DNA from: Hippasteria phrygiana
Lineage: Eukaryota > Echinodermata > Asteroidea > Valvatida > Goniasteridae
Reading direction: 5' to 3'
Assembly: GCA_037893225.1 (NCBI GenBank)
Contig: JAZGUH010000534.1
Span: 434,001-498,000 of the forward strand
DNA: 64,000 nucleotides
Of the stretch, positions 57,301-64,000 are shown piece by piece. Position 1 is the stretch's first letter; each line of letters opens with the position of its first letter. The translations under genes and the position numbers were made by a program. The notes beneath the pieces were generated by a model. The model saw nothing but the letters and a program-made list of their open reading frames with translations, searched no databases and was not told the DNA's origin.

Positions 57301-60300
57301 ACTGTGTTTTTGCATGGATTCAGTAGAGCTGCATTTAGGTTCGAGGTCAAGATTTGTTTTCATACTGCAGGGGAAACATTGCGAAACATTTACAAAAAGT
57401 ACAAAATTGTTGGGAAAAGTCCATTGCAAGTAGTTGTGCACACGTATTCTGGCCATTATGAACAGTGCCATGTTCGCGCCGTATATGCACCACTAACTGA
57501 GCGTAAGCCTGAAAAGTTTGTTTGTTATACTATTTTATATAATAAATTTGTTGCTTTTCTAAAAAATTTATTGGATACCATCGGCATAAAGTTTCAGTAT
57601 TTCGTCACTAAGCTATTTGAAAGAGAGATGTACATGTACATGATACATTTGTGTAGATGACTGATTTTGAAGATTTACATTTATATTTTCTAATTACGTT
57701 GTCTGTCGGCCAACGTATCGGCAATATACATGTAGGTGAAAACAGACTGCCGTGAAAATTCGGCAAGCCTAAATTAACGCCAAAATGTAGGGCCACACGG
57801 ATCAGCTACATTGTAGGTATAAAACAAAAAACACTTTCAGTACAATATCGAGACATTTAAAAACGATATCGGCGATATCTCGATTTTTGGATTTAAAAAA
57901 ACATGGAGCCGATTTCGATTTTTGGGCGGCGAATATCGCATCATCGCGATTTTATCGTCATATTGTCCAGCGCTATGTATAGACCACCCATCCGTGTTCA
58001 TGTCCTTTGACCCAGGCATGCAAACTTTGCAAAAAAGAGGGACGTTTGCTACCGGACTGTGTTATATCGTGAGATAGCCTGCGATAAAATCGTAGGCATT
58101 CTTGGGTGTTAGACACTCATCGCCAATCATCGCAGACGTGTGTTTCCAGCATTCATGTGAAACTGGCTTATGAGTGAATAAATGAACACCGTTTAATAAA
58201 AGTACCCAAACAAATTGGTTTAACCATTTGTGTCCTTTAACTCTTGCATATGTACGTAAAAATATCACTAACATAATATAATAATGGCTGTCCCTTGGTC
58301 TTGCCATGGTCTTGCAAAGAACAGAATTACAATGTACAAGTTTGTGGGACTTTGTTTATACTATGGTGGTACATGATACCCATTCTTGTGCACAAAAGAA
58401 TTATGATAAGCACCTGTGGTTAAGACCAGAACCTTGGTTGCCATAGTACCCACCCAACTGGGAGCTATTTGGACTGGCTTCTGGCTACTCAAGTAGCTGG
58501 TAGCAAAGCAAGGACAAGCCTGGAATGGTTAATTGGCTTTTCATCAGGTCAAGCAGGCTATTGGAAAACTTAACTTTTTACTGAAAATGGTTTACATGAA
58601 AACTTAAAAAAAAAAAAAAAAACACAAAGGGAAACTGCATTATTATAGTTGACATAAGTTTATATTTTTGTCTTAAATCACTCAACTTCCGGGTACGAAA
58701 TGTGCACACATGTACGTATCCATGGAACAGACACTTGCAAATTAGACCAATTACATTATTGAAGTGGGGAGCTTGAAAATATATTCCAGGAAATTCTCTG
58801 TAACCTGGTCCAATTAAGTTAAGCATCACAAACATTGAAGACAAAAATAATAATTTTTCCCCAAAAGTGGTTGTTGGAATGTGCTGAAAAGTTTACCGAT
58901 TAAAAAATAATCTGGCTTTTCTTGCAAGTTAAAAATTCTAAGCAACATAATTTTTGGGGCCTTTGTTTTAAAATCATTGGTACTCATCAGAATATAGTGC
59001 TTCTATTTGTAACTGTCACTCAGTTGCATAAATACATGTGTACTAAATTACATTTTAAAAACATAAATCATCATGTTTTATGACTTGTTTGTGTAAACTT
59101 GTGGTGTTTGAGACGTCCAACATATTCCTTGAACAGTTGAAGAACCAAATGATAGTTTTGACTGCAAAAGAGTCCTTTAATAAGAAGAGAATACTTTAAG
59201 AAAGAGGTCCCTACATATGTACATGTATGTACATACATTACTCAATACAGTACTGTTTATAAATATTGAATTAAAATACAAAACGGTATTGTGTGATACA
59301 TATTTCATAAAAGCAACCCAGAGATGACTCCACATATGGAAACATGTTGCCCAAACAGGAGTCAGTCACTGAGGATGTTTCCTTAATTGGAGACTCTACA
59401 TGTACATGTACATATCATGTAGGTCTCAAATTGTATGAGAAAGGTATTCCCTGTTCAGGTATCATTTCCAAGTAACACTGTTAATGTTACCTTCTGAAAA
59501 TACTTCTTTATAAGGAAACTTGTTTAAGCAATTGTATTATATCTACACATTGTATAAACATGTAAATATTGTTTCCAAAATAAGAAGTTTGTTTCCTGAA
59601 CAGAATCATACTGAGCTGTCCCCAAAACAGGGAACAACCAAGAACCTCAGAAATGTTTCCATATCAGGAAACATTTAAAATGTCTCCAAAACTGGAGACG
59701 CTGCATGATGTTTCCTAAATAGGTGATATTGTAAACGCCTGAAAAATGTGTCTCCTATTCAGGACGCACATGTTTCCAGCGTTCGCATGCGACATTTGGT
59801 GACCGATAACTTTAGGTAACGATAGGTAACGATATCGCCACTATGTGCAAAATATTCATAATAGATGAGTTAATTATTTCCTTGAACCGGATTGGCGGTG
59901 AAGTCTGGCAGTCTCAAGATATAGCCATTTGAAATTTTCTTTGCTGAAAAAAAAGTATGTAAAATGGTGGAAATCTTATCAAAATAGTTTTTATATTTGA
60001 GATTTCTTCCTTTTTATTAATTTTATACATAAACATTTTCATACATATTTTAGTTTCCATAAAAATCAATTTTATATGGTTTTAGTAATTTGTTACCTAT
60101 TATGGAAAAATGCCGCCAGATCTGGGAACAAAATTGAATGTTTCCTGATTTGGAATTGTACCGGACTGTTTTAGGGCAGGATTTTGAATTGAATAAACCA
60201 CCTTTTTGCTTCCCAAAAAAATGAGTGCTTTAATACACGGTTGTGTTTTTGCAGCACATGTTAATATGAGGCATATATGCAAACAGACGTATATGACACC

Positions 60301-62363
60301 AAACCACCATGGTTGCGCTGAAACTGTGCATGTGCAAAAGCAATATTAGCCTTTTTTTCAGTCGTCACATTGCGTCAGAATATCGTCGTTGTTTTCATGT
60401 TTCGATGTAAAAAGACTAATTAAAAAGCATGTGTTTTCCATGTGTCCAACTGAGGGCGATTTACATTTTGTTATGAATGCCCCTCACCCCTACCCCTCTC
60501 CCCATACCCCTCAAACGGCACGAATGAGAAAATATCACTATTCACTGGTTCCAACAGCACGTACCTACATGTATAAAGAAGACTGGCTGTTAACGGGGAA
60601 CCAGCGGCACATATGGGTAAATGTGCATGGTTGTGGACGGTGGTTTGGTGTCATGTCTGTTTGCATATATACCTCGTTAATATGCAAGAAAACCAGGTGA
60701 TGGGTATGCAATGCATGTTTTCTTTTAATACCCTCCAGATCGAGGAGCACTGTTTTTGGGGGTTACAGGTATGGGGGGGGGGGGGGCAGTTTCCAACCCC
60801 ATGACGTTAAATGACATTTGAAAATGAGGATTCCACAGCAATAGGGACAAAACTAAAACAATTCAAACACATCTATATGCTTTGTCTATGTTTGGATTGC
60901 ATTCTACATATATTGTGGACAACAAATCTCTATTTTACTTAATTAGCTCTCAATTATTTGTAAAATAATATTTTTGAACATGGAGGACTTTTTGTGTCAT
61001 TTCTCCAACATTAGTGACAAAACGAATGTGACGTCACCTAGTACTGATTTTTGAGGCAAGTCCTGCCTAGATTGCTAATTGATTTAAATAAATGTTACTC
61101 TAAATGTTCAGCTCTAACCCCTAGGTGTTTAAAAAAGAAGTGAGCTCAACCAGTTTAGAAGACAATCGGTGTTAATAACAGTACCCAAAATACACCATAT
61201 CCTTTTTTGGTAATGCTCAGAAAACAGGAACCAAAGTTCTGAGTTGTTCTTCGGGAAAGAGGTCCATATCCGGACATCACTTATTTTCCCTTAATATGAC
61301 GTAAAAACTACCAACAAGTGTAAATCTGATGAAGAAACACGAATTTAGGAGGTAAAAATTTTCAACTTATTCTTTGAAAATACTTCGACTTTTTCTGTCA
61401 TGGCCCATAGACTTTGTGCACGAGGTATAAGTGATGTCCGGATATGGAACTCTTCCTGTTCTTTGTGTCTCTTGGTAGGCCTCACCACCATTGAGTGTCG
61501 TGGCAGTTTTGCTTTAGATTGGAATAGGCTTTGAAGCTGTGAGGGATGAAAGTGACATGACAGTCTAAAAATGTAATGTTAGTGACGGTGGAATTGCCCT
61601 TACGATAATTACTTGTACATTTCATTCCACTTAACCAAATGGCTTTTGCCCTGGATACACGGTTTCTATGTACATGTACGAGGTCATTGAAGCGATCACG
61701 GCAGTTTTCAAACATCGTCAGCAAAAGTTGCATAACTGAAGAATGGTATCCCCGATTTTTACAAATCTGGTTAAAAAAATGTGACTATTAAGATGATAGC
61801 CGAGAAAGTCAAAGAGACTCAGTTCAAAGACGGAGCACTGTAACACTATCGGGAAAAACTAGCAGAGAGGGTGGCATTTCTCCCAAGCTCTTTAACCCAA
61901 ACTCCTTACGTCACTTTTCCTAGATGTAACCTAAATCCTCCAATGTCGTCCGATTCTAAAATCATCCAATGTTTGTTACTGGGGACCACTGCCTGAATCC
62001 TGCAAAATCCTCCAGCGGATTTTAGATAAACACCCCAGTAACCTCAATCCTCCAAAATCATCCAGCACCAGATCGGGCCTGATGACTTGGATCCTCCATT
62101 TTCCTTCAGAGGCAAAATCCTCCGCTGCTTCAACTTCTAAAGACACACAATCCTCCAAATTCCTCCATTTGGCAAATTGGATTTTGGAGGATTTGGAAGG
62201 TTAGGGTTAAGGGGTTAAGACAATAATATAAATGGCTGACCTGAGACTTCCTCCTCGTCTCTGTCATCGATATCCCTCCCTCTGCCCTTCTTCACCTTCT
62301 TGGTCTTGACTTCTCTGGAGATGCCCTGCCCACCTCCTTTATTTCCAGTGCTTCCACTGCCAG
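36071..62363 (-). CDS. UFL1: E3 UFM1-protein ligase 1, C-terminal 375 codons in eight exons
   Basis: UFL1 is the ligase that, with DDRGK1 and CDK5RAP3 at the ER surface, transfers the ubiquitin-like UFM1 to targets such as ribosomal protein uL24. It has no RING or HECT domain. The exons, 5' to 3' on the minus strand, are 62241-62363, 46744-46870, 44940-45106, 41359-41492, 40162-40242, 38540-38631, 37559-37693 and 36071-36341. All splice sites are GT/AG, all phases join, and no stop occurs before TAG at 36071-36073. The product shows the Lys-rich linker, the DEIEDV and NNVRLFEKG conserved blocks, CTDITNL, HAPG and the end VTET, as in animal UFL1. Its length equals the C-terminal half of the ~790-residue protein. 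The N-terminal exons are absent, apart from the misplaced one at 19334-19510. The introns total about 25 kb, mostly transposons. Confidence 0.93.
36423..36550. repeat. 64-bp tandem duplication in UFL1 intron G-H
   Basis: Two nearly identical 64-bp copies start TGACTC(A/G)AGTTT(T/C)GTGAAG at 36423 and 36487, with about two differences. Recent. Confidence 0.95.
37031..37175. mobile_element. TTAA MITE family B, copy 1
   Basis: TTAA (37027-37030 and 37176-37179) flanks inverted ends (A)CCCTAAC.TCA/GTTAGGG. The interior has CAGTTTACTACTAGTAGTATT, shared with copies at 45146 and 56759. Confidence 0.8.
37559..37693 (-). CDS. UFL1: UFL1 exon G
   Basis: Acceptor CATATCAACAG, donor GGCAA/GTAAGT. 135 bp. 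It encodes [28 protein letters not shown] and MLHAPG, the best conserved block of the UFL1 C-terminus. Confidence 0.93.
37765..38150 (+). repeat. SINE with L2-like 3' tail
   Basis: It contains TTGAGCAAGATACTTTACT and CTCTCCACCTGGGAGTA, words typical of a widespread marine-animal SINE group. It ends GAAGCGCTTTCAGACATTTA..CGTTATATAAGAA, similar to the 3' end of the L2-like LINE at 22541-22590. This fits a SINE mobilised by an L2-group LINE. Confidence 0.65.
38263..38532. mobile_element. hAT-like MITE with CAAGTCAATCA repeats
   Basis: The inverted ends CAGA(G/A)TTGTAATCAAGT enclose mostly 11-bp GACTTGTGATT tandem repeats (38438-38517) and their complements on the left. The flanking octamers TCCGTGCC and CCTGTACC agree at five of eight positions, a possible decayed duplication. 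It abuts the UFL1 exon F donor. Confidence 0.7.
38540..38631 (-). CDS. UFL1: UFL1 exon F
   Basis: Acceptor CATTTTTGCAG, donor GAGAG/GTACAGG. 92 bp. It encodes [16 protein letters not shown] through [10 protein letters not shown] hAT-like element starts seven bases inside the intron, so the donor lies within its flanking duplication. Confidence 0.88.
39433..39985. mobile_element. Hairpin-headed repeat family, copy 2
   Basis: 39433-39592 folds as one hairpin (GATAAAA(G)TGTGATGACC arms, with GTTATTATTGAC mirrored). The loop region contains ATAATGGACCGAGCCGAAGG (39497-39516). The body that follows has CATTCATAAA, AAAAACCTCC and CCCACGTGACAGGCTC, as in the other copies. Confidence 0.75.
40162..40242 (-). 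CDS. UFL1: UFL1 exon E
   Basis: Acceptor TTTTATTCCAG, donor GGCAAG/GTATTA. 81 bp, phase 0 at both ends. It encodes 27 residues ending [11 protein letters not shown], aligned with the UFL1 segment before the Cys-containing helix. Confidence 0.88.
40494..40782. repeat. Palindromic element carrying a tRNA-Ser-like sequence
   Basis: About 105-bp arms (40494-40597 and 40672-40782) are inverted copies ending in AAATCAC(T)..GGGTGGGACTCGA. The right arm, with the central part, reads as a degenerate tRNA: GTGGTCGAGTGG (A box), anticodon loop CTAGAAA, and GGGTTCGAGTCCC (B box). The anticodon stem lacks one base, so I do not call a functional tRNA. Confidence 0.7.
40900..41155. repeat. Inverted pair of tRNA-like SINEs, copy 1
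   Basis: The left unit (minus, tRNA-like part ~40924-40995) and the right unit (plus, ~41051-41131) face each other. Both have a D-arm TAGCTCAG..GAGC, an anticodon-arm CCGGTAC/CCAGTAC and a T-arm GGTTCAAAT, then the tail TTCACTTTGAAAATTC. The right D-arm is degraded. Confidence 0.75.
41359..41492 (-). CDS. UFL1: UFL1 exon D
   Basis: Acceptor TTTTCTTCTCAG, donor GCAGAG/GTAAAA. 134 bp, ends in phase 0. It encodes [20 protein letters not shown], a strongly conserved helix pair of UFL1. Confidence 0.92.
42925..43525. mobile_element. Hairpin-headed repeat family, copy 3 (best hairpin)
   Basis: 42925-43076 is a 152-bp inverted repeat with GGGAATAAATATGTGCTGGG at its outer ends. The loop is TTGATAATGACCCGAGCCGA (42991-43010). 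The ~450-bp body that follows is shared with 33915-34412. No coding capacity. It lies in UFL1 intron C-D. Confidence 0.8.
44478..44793. mobile_element. TTAA-flanked MITE (316 bp)
   Basis: TTAA at 44474-44477 and 44794-44797. The ends are weakly inverted (CTCTTGAATACGGATGAC against CCCCTTGTGTCCGGAGGAC reversed). The interior shares sequence with 24882-25091. Confidence 0.6.
44940..45106 (-). CDS. UFL1: UFL1 exon C
   Basis: Acceptor TTTTCTTTAG, donor TTCTAG/GTAGGG. 167 bp. It encodes [16 protein letters not shown], a Ser-rich loop with KRRKNREVV, and the signature [21 protein letters not shown]-type MITE begins only 40 bp upstream (45146). Confidence 0.93.
45146..45300. mobile_element. TTAA MITE family B, copy 2
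   Basis: A 155-bp element with CCCTAAC.TCA ends and perfect TTAA flanks (45142-45145, 45301-45304), just upstream of UFL1 exon C's acceptor. Confidence 0.85.
45380..45490 (-). repeat. Single tRNA-like SINE
   Basis: Minus strand: GGGCGAGATAGCTCAGTTGG starts a good D-arm, then CACCGGTACGGTAACCTGG, T-arm GCAGGTTCGAATCCCGC and the TTCACTTTGAAAA tail. The predicted anticodon loop lacks the invariant U33. Same family as the inverted pairs at 40900 and 63241. Confidence 0.75.
46115..46375. mobile_element. MITE with ~35-bp inverted ends
   Basis: GGGTCATTC(T/C)(G/A)TAAATTTG at both inverted ends, followed by GGTCCAAAAGTG. Flanking AT on each side may be the duplication. It lies 6 bp from the next MITE. 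Confidence 0.75.
46381..46612. mobile_element. Tc1/mariner-like MITE
   Basis: The inverted ends CAGTTATGCCCCAAA(C/T)TATT are flanked by TA at 46379-46380 and 46613-46614. A CAGT start with a TA duplication is typical of Tc1/mariner. 232 bp, no ORF. Confidence 0.85.
46744..46870 (-). CDS. UFL1: UFL1 exon B
   Basis: Acceptor TTCCATTCTAG, donor CACCG/GTAAAT. 127 bp, joining exon A in phase. It encodes [20 protein letters not shown], the conserved start of the C-terminal helical domain. It follows a 15.4-kb intron crowded with nested transposons. Confidence 0.92.
47390..47985. repeat. 18-bp minisatellite (about 33 units)
   Basis: Unit CGATTCCAGTCCTCGCGC. A run of six consecutive units carries GATCCC instead of GATTCC (about 47848-47950). 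No spacers occur, so it is not a CRISPR. Long repeat-encoded frames on the minus strand are artefacts. Confidence 0.97.
49147..49357. mobile_element. Inner hAT-like MITE of the nest
   Basis: A 211-bp element with inverted ends CAGGGCTGTAGTCGAGTCC and perfect CTTATTGG duplications (49139-49146, 49358-49365). Its GACTTGTGATGG repeats resemble those of 38263-38532. Confidence 0.93.
49625..49948 (+). repeat. Possible solo LTR
   Basis: It begins TGTAGCGCCGGCAC, like the Gypsy LTR start at 5316, and could end CCTAACA. It contains an AATAAA at about 49867. No flanking duplication matches, so this is tentative. It sits inside the outer hAT-like element. Confidence 0.25.
50260..50650. mobile_element. 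Element with CAGTCCGGTACAATTCC end and 63-bp repeats
   Basis: It starts CAGTCCGGTACAATTCCAAA, the mirror image of the sequence ending at about 60167. The core is a 63-bp tandem repeat, 50351-50613 (4.2 units, starts at 50351, 50414, 50477, 50540, 50603), built on CAGGAAAC words. Confidence 0.7.
50980..51753. mobile_element. hAT-like MITE (774 bp)
   Basis: TAAG(C/G)CTGTTCGAT ends, bracketed by GCCTACAC (50972-50979) and GCCTACAA (51754-51761), one mismatch. Subterminal ATATCGATATT-like words; GC-rich centre. Confidence 0.88.
51802..52046. mobile_element. MITE family A, partial copy
   Basis: It starts AAGTCCGTTTCACACGAGCG with CTGGAAACACA and runs through GCGATGATTGGCGCTGGGTG to GTGATTTTCCCGCACAGTAA, matching 20040-20280 in reverse. 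The far end is missing. Confidence 0.75.
52495..54060. mobile_element. MITE family A fragment split by a hAT-like insertion
   Basis: GCGTGGGTCAG..ATCGCTGGTACTATGATAT..GGTACCTGTG on the left continues as TGATTTTCCCGCACTGTAAA on the right of the element 52580-54001, matching family A. This shows clearly where the inserted element begins and ends. Confidence 0.8.
52580..54001. mobile_element. hAT-like element (1422 bp) inside MITE A
   Basis: TAGGCTTGGG ends, perfect TACCTGTG duplication (52572-52579, 54002-54009). The interior includes a duplicated ~68-bp block (52938-53004 and 53061-53127, ATTTTAAAACC.TCTGATTG). Open frames on the minus strand (53114-53738) show no transposase motif. Confidence 0.92.
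54111..56456. mobile_element. Long non-autonomous element with CAGGGGC ends
   Basis: CAGGGGC(T/C)GATTTCACTAA ends with ATCATCGC words just inside. 2346 bp. The flanking octamers differ, so a hAT assignment rests on end sequence only. It contains a ~440-bp tandem duplication (54830-55680; CCACACGGCTGGCATACC at 54941 and 55381) and a direct repeat TTTTTTGCTGAGCAAATG at ~54614 and ~55869. Confidence 0.75.
55165..55187. repeat. Poly-C tract
   Basis: About 23 C bases after a CCTTCC-rich stretch; another of 23 lies at 57074-57096. Both are sites where assembly length is unreliable. Confidence 0.9.
56759..56900. mobile_element. MITE family B, copy 3, flanked by TTAT
   Basis: CCCTAACGTCA at the left and CGTTGGGG at the right match the other two copies, but the flanks are TTAT on both sides (56755-56758, 56901-56904). 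This suggests a 4-bp duplication that tolerates TTAT. Confidence 0.75.
57838..57975. mobile_element. Small ATATCG-rich hAT-like fragment
   Basis: CAGTACAATATCGAGAC at the left and, reversed, TAGCGCTGGACAATATGACG at the right form imperfect inverted ends around ATCGCGAT words. No duplication seen. Confidence 0.4.
57985..58169. mobile_element. MITE family A, right end
   Basis: GCATGCAAAC.TTGCAAAA, GACTGTGTTATATCGT, CCTGCGATAAAATCG and GTGTTTCCAGC..GTGAAACTGGCTT follow the order of 20145-20280. Confidence 0.75.
58170..59339. other. UFL1 intron, nothing recognised
   Basis: AT-rich with a poly-A run at about 58606-58622. No frame or repeat with support. Confidence 0.4.
59340..60175. mobile_element. 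CAGGAAAC-word element, reverse relative of 50260
   Basis: Many GTTTCC/GGAAAC and TCCTG/CAGGA words. It ends GATTTGGAATTGTACCGGACTG, the mirror of the start of 50260. No clear tandem periodicity here, unlike the 63-bp array. Confidence 0.55.
60180..62240. other. UFL1 intron, small MITE only
   Basis: A ~200-bp element at 61257-61453 has inverted AGAG(G/T)TCCATATCCGGACATC ends. AATCCTCCAAAATCCTCC-like words cluster at 61930-62200. A poly-G lies at 60776-60786. No gene apart from the UFL1 exon that follows. Confidence 0.5.
62241..62363 (-). CDS. UFL1: UFL1 exon A: Gly-rich to Lys-rich linker
   Basis: Acceptor GATGGTTGCAG, donor TCTCAG/GTCAGC. It begins with the last two bases of a codon and ends with the first base of the next. 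It encodes a [11 protein letters not shown] stretch, then [18 protein letters not shown] and an acidic end; this low-complexity linker is conserved in animal UFL1. The preceding exon must end in phase 1 and is not found up to 64000. Confidence 0.9.
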
Positions 62364-62400
62364 CTGCAACCATCAGACAGTTACAGAATGGATTATTTAA

Positions 62401-62761
62401 GGGTGGAGTGGTTAATCTGTGGTCAGGCCAGGCCGTTGAAAAGCCCTGAACGCCCGGGCCTTTGAGCTACTAAAATCCCCTGATTGTACACAATAAAACT
62501 GCCATTAATTCTGGAGTCCAGCCGGCTCCCAGACTTGACTGACAGCTGAGGCATCCTTTGATCCAGCCGTGAATGGGTACAGATTAGTGTGGGAGGGGCT
62601 ACAACCAGGCCTGGCCTGGCAGAGACCGGGCTTTATTGATTAGTTGATGCTCTATTGTTAGTTGATTTGTGGCTCACAATAGCAAGAGTAAAAGCCCGAA
62701 GGCCCGGGCATGGCTGGGCTTTTCAAAGGCCTGGCCCGACCACAGATTAACCACTCCTCCT
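62401..62761. mobile_element. PIF/Harbinger-like MITE, copy 2
   Basis: The inverted ends (G/A)GG(T/A)GGAGTGGTTAATCTGTGG plus GGCCAGGCC are flanked by TAA (62398-62400, 62762-62764). 37 bp upstream of the acceptor side of UFL1 exon A. Same family as 34765-35142. Confidence 0.82.
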
Positions 62762-62764
62762 TAA

Positions 62765-63177
62765 AGATGATTGCTGAGAGAAGTCTGCGTCATTTGTTAG
62801 TTATATATAGATTACGTATTGTAAAATATAACTGCCAATAATTTCTGCCATGAAATAACAAAAAAAGTAACTTTTGAGAGCAGTTTTATCAAGTCCCCTT
62901 TGCCCGCTGGTGCCATTTGTCTAAAAGTCGTCGCTGCGGGCAGCAAACAATTCTGACTTCATAGGACGATCTCCCTTTTGTGTCTAGCACTAGGAACAGA
63001 AGATGATTTTGTACTATGATGTCAGAATAGCTGCCCGCAGCGACGACTTGAGGGGACTTGATAAAAATAGCGCTCAAAAGGCACTTTTTTGTTATTTCAT
63101 GGCAGAAACAAATTAATGGCAGAATCTACATCAAACAAAAAAATGATGCAAACTTCTCTCAGCAATTAACATCATCT
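62765..63177. mobile_element. Long-armed TTAA-flanked element abutting the Harbinger-like MITE
   Basis: AGATGAT..TTGCTGAGAG ends with TTAA at 62761-62764 and 63178-63181. The arms extend about 185 bp, including GTCGTCGCTGCGGGCAGC mirrored at ~63031-63048. The left TTAA overlaps the TAA flank of the neighbouring MITE. Confidence 0.8.
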
Positions 63178-63240
63178 TTAAAATAAATAAATAACATCAT
63201 CAAACAAACCACAAGGTAAACTAACTAGGTAATTTGAATG

Positions 63241-63480
63241 AATTTTCAAAGTGAACATAGAAAGCTGGTAGGAGCAGGATTTGAACCTGCGACCTCCGGA
63301 ATACCATACCGGTGCTCTACCAAATTAGCTATCTTTCCCTATTTTGGCGGTCTCCCAGTGTCTTTGTTTGGGGGGAGCTGGGCCAGATAGCTCAGTTGGT
63401 AGAGCGCCGGTACGGTATTCTGGAGGTTGCAGGTTCAAATCCTGCTCCTGCCAGTTTTCTTTGTTCACTTTGAAAATTCT
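63241..63480. repeat. Inverted pair of tRNA-like SINEs, copy 2
   Basis: The left unit (minus, tRNA-like ~63266-63341) and right unit (plus, ~63381-63455) mirror each other with the TTCAAAGTGAAC tail outermost. The right unit has a perfect D stem (GCTC/GAGC) and T stem (GCAGG/CCTGC) and a 5-of-7 acceptor stem. The anticodon loop ACGGTAT lacks U33. Confidence 0.78.
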
Positions 63481-63484
63481 GTTA

Positions 63485-64000
63485 AAATAAATCAGATAAA
63501 AGTGTGACGATCCTATCTTTTTATGGCCAAGGAGGGCCATGGCCGCGACCATCCAACAATATCCAAAAGTGGGATTCAGTAGGGTGCCTAGAGAAACCCT
63601 GAAGGGGGTTTAGGGTTATTGACTGGTAAAGATTGGGCCACCATATATGCAAAGCCACAATCATGAGTACACATTTTTTTTGTGTCCATGTTATGAACTA
63701 GTCCGAGTAACTTGGACCCTTCATATTGCCTTTTTTAACATTTGGACATGATCTGGCGATAGTGGGTTCCAAGTCGATTGTGCGATAGAGAATGGCCAAA
63801 AATTCAATCCCAACAAAAAACATCAGAATTCAACCTTACAACGGCCACCAAAATACTAGATACGCCACCACCTGAACAAGTGGAGTTCCATGATCAGATG
63901 AATGTACCAAGGTTTACTTAACATCCAAATAAAAAGTGAAATTTTACCGTTTCATTCCCAGAGACCCCCGCAGAACATGTCTTCTCGCTTTCTTGTAGTC
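63485..64000. other. Window end, no supported gene
   Basis: 63490-63655 (GATAAAAGTGTGACGATCC.., TTATTGACTGGTAAAGA..) looks like a worn relative of the 39433 hairpin. The last 50 bp do not give a UFL1 exon in the phase exon A needs. Confidence 0.4.

Noticed and set aside
57298..57660. 120-codon plus-strand frame in the large UFL1 intron
   Set aside because: It has a start and reasonable length, but I see no domain, repeat partner or splice context. Could be a transposase scrap; not supported.
63266..63455. Functional tRNA genes
   Set aside because: D and T arms are good but the anticodon loop lacks U33, acceptor pairing is imperfect, and the units have a SINE tail and several copies.
63950..64000. 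UFL1 exon preceding exon A
   Set aside because: The frame required by the phase of exon A contains a stop and the donor is poor.

Overview
This window is animal nuclear DNA. It shows interrupted genes with canonical GT/AG introns, intronless class A GPCR genes, several non-LTR retrotransposon clades, a Ty3/Gypsy element and a very dense load of small non-autonomous DNA transposons. The repeat types (L2-like LINE, Tx1/L1-like LINE, hAT-, Harbinger- and TTAA-type MITEs, frequent ACATGTAC motifs) and the GPCR style suggest a marine invertebrate, perhaps a deuterostome. That assignment is inference and I am not sure of the phylum.

Layout. 0.9-13.2 kb is a nest of mobile DNA. A 3' half of a LINE (minus strand) is abutted by a Tx1/L1-like LINE (minus). 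The Tx1-like coding sequence is cut at 5315/5316 by a GC-rich Ty3/Gypsy element (plus) with a 5' LTR, gag, protease and pol but no visible 3' LTR. 13.6-14.9 kb is another broken LINE (minus). 15.4-16.5 kb is a 547-bp tandem duplication. 18.1-19.1 kb is an intact single-exon class A GPCR gene. A close paralogue at 26.8-27.7 kb on the same strand is broken by two frameshifts. An L2-like LINE 3' half with an open RT frame lies at 21.0-22.6 kb. 29.7-31.4 kb repeats the composite unit of 0.9-2.6 kb.

36.1-62.4 kb is the 3' half of the gene for the UFM1-protein ligase UFL1 on the minus strand. Eight exons with matching phases give the last ~375 codons. Its introns are packed with transposons; the 15.4-kb intron holds three hAT-like elements nested inside one another, each bracketed by its own 8-bp target-site duplication. 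A ninth UFL1 exon, which should lie upstream of these eight, sits at 19.3 kb, 16.6 kb beyond the stop codon. The gene is therefore either misassembled, rearranged or partly duplicated here.

How things fit together. Only three host coding units are supported: UFL1, the intact GPCR and the GPCR pseudogene. Almost everything else I can explain is mobile DNA. The most unusual items are the misplaced UFL1 exon; the Gypsy element's possible spliced zinc-finger ORF and its repeat-rich Gag; a family headed by a ~150-bp hairpin with a conserved loop; tRNA-like sequences arranged as inverted pairs; a hammerhead-ribozyme-like core; and an unidentified coding-like module present twice.
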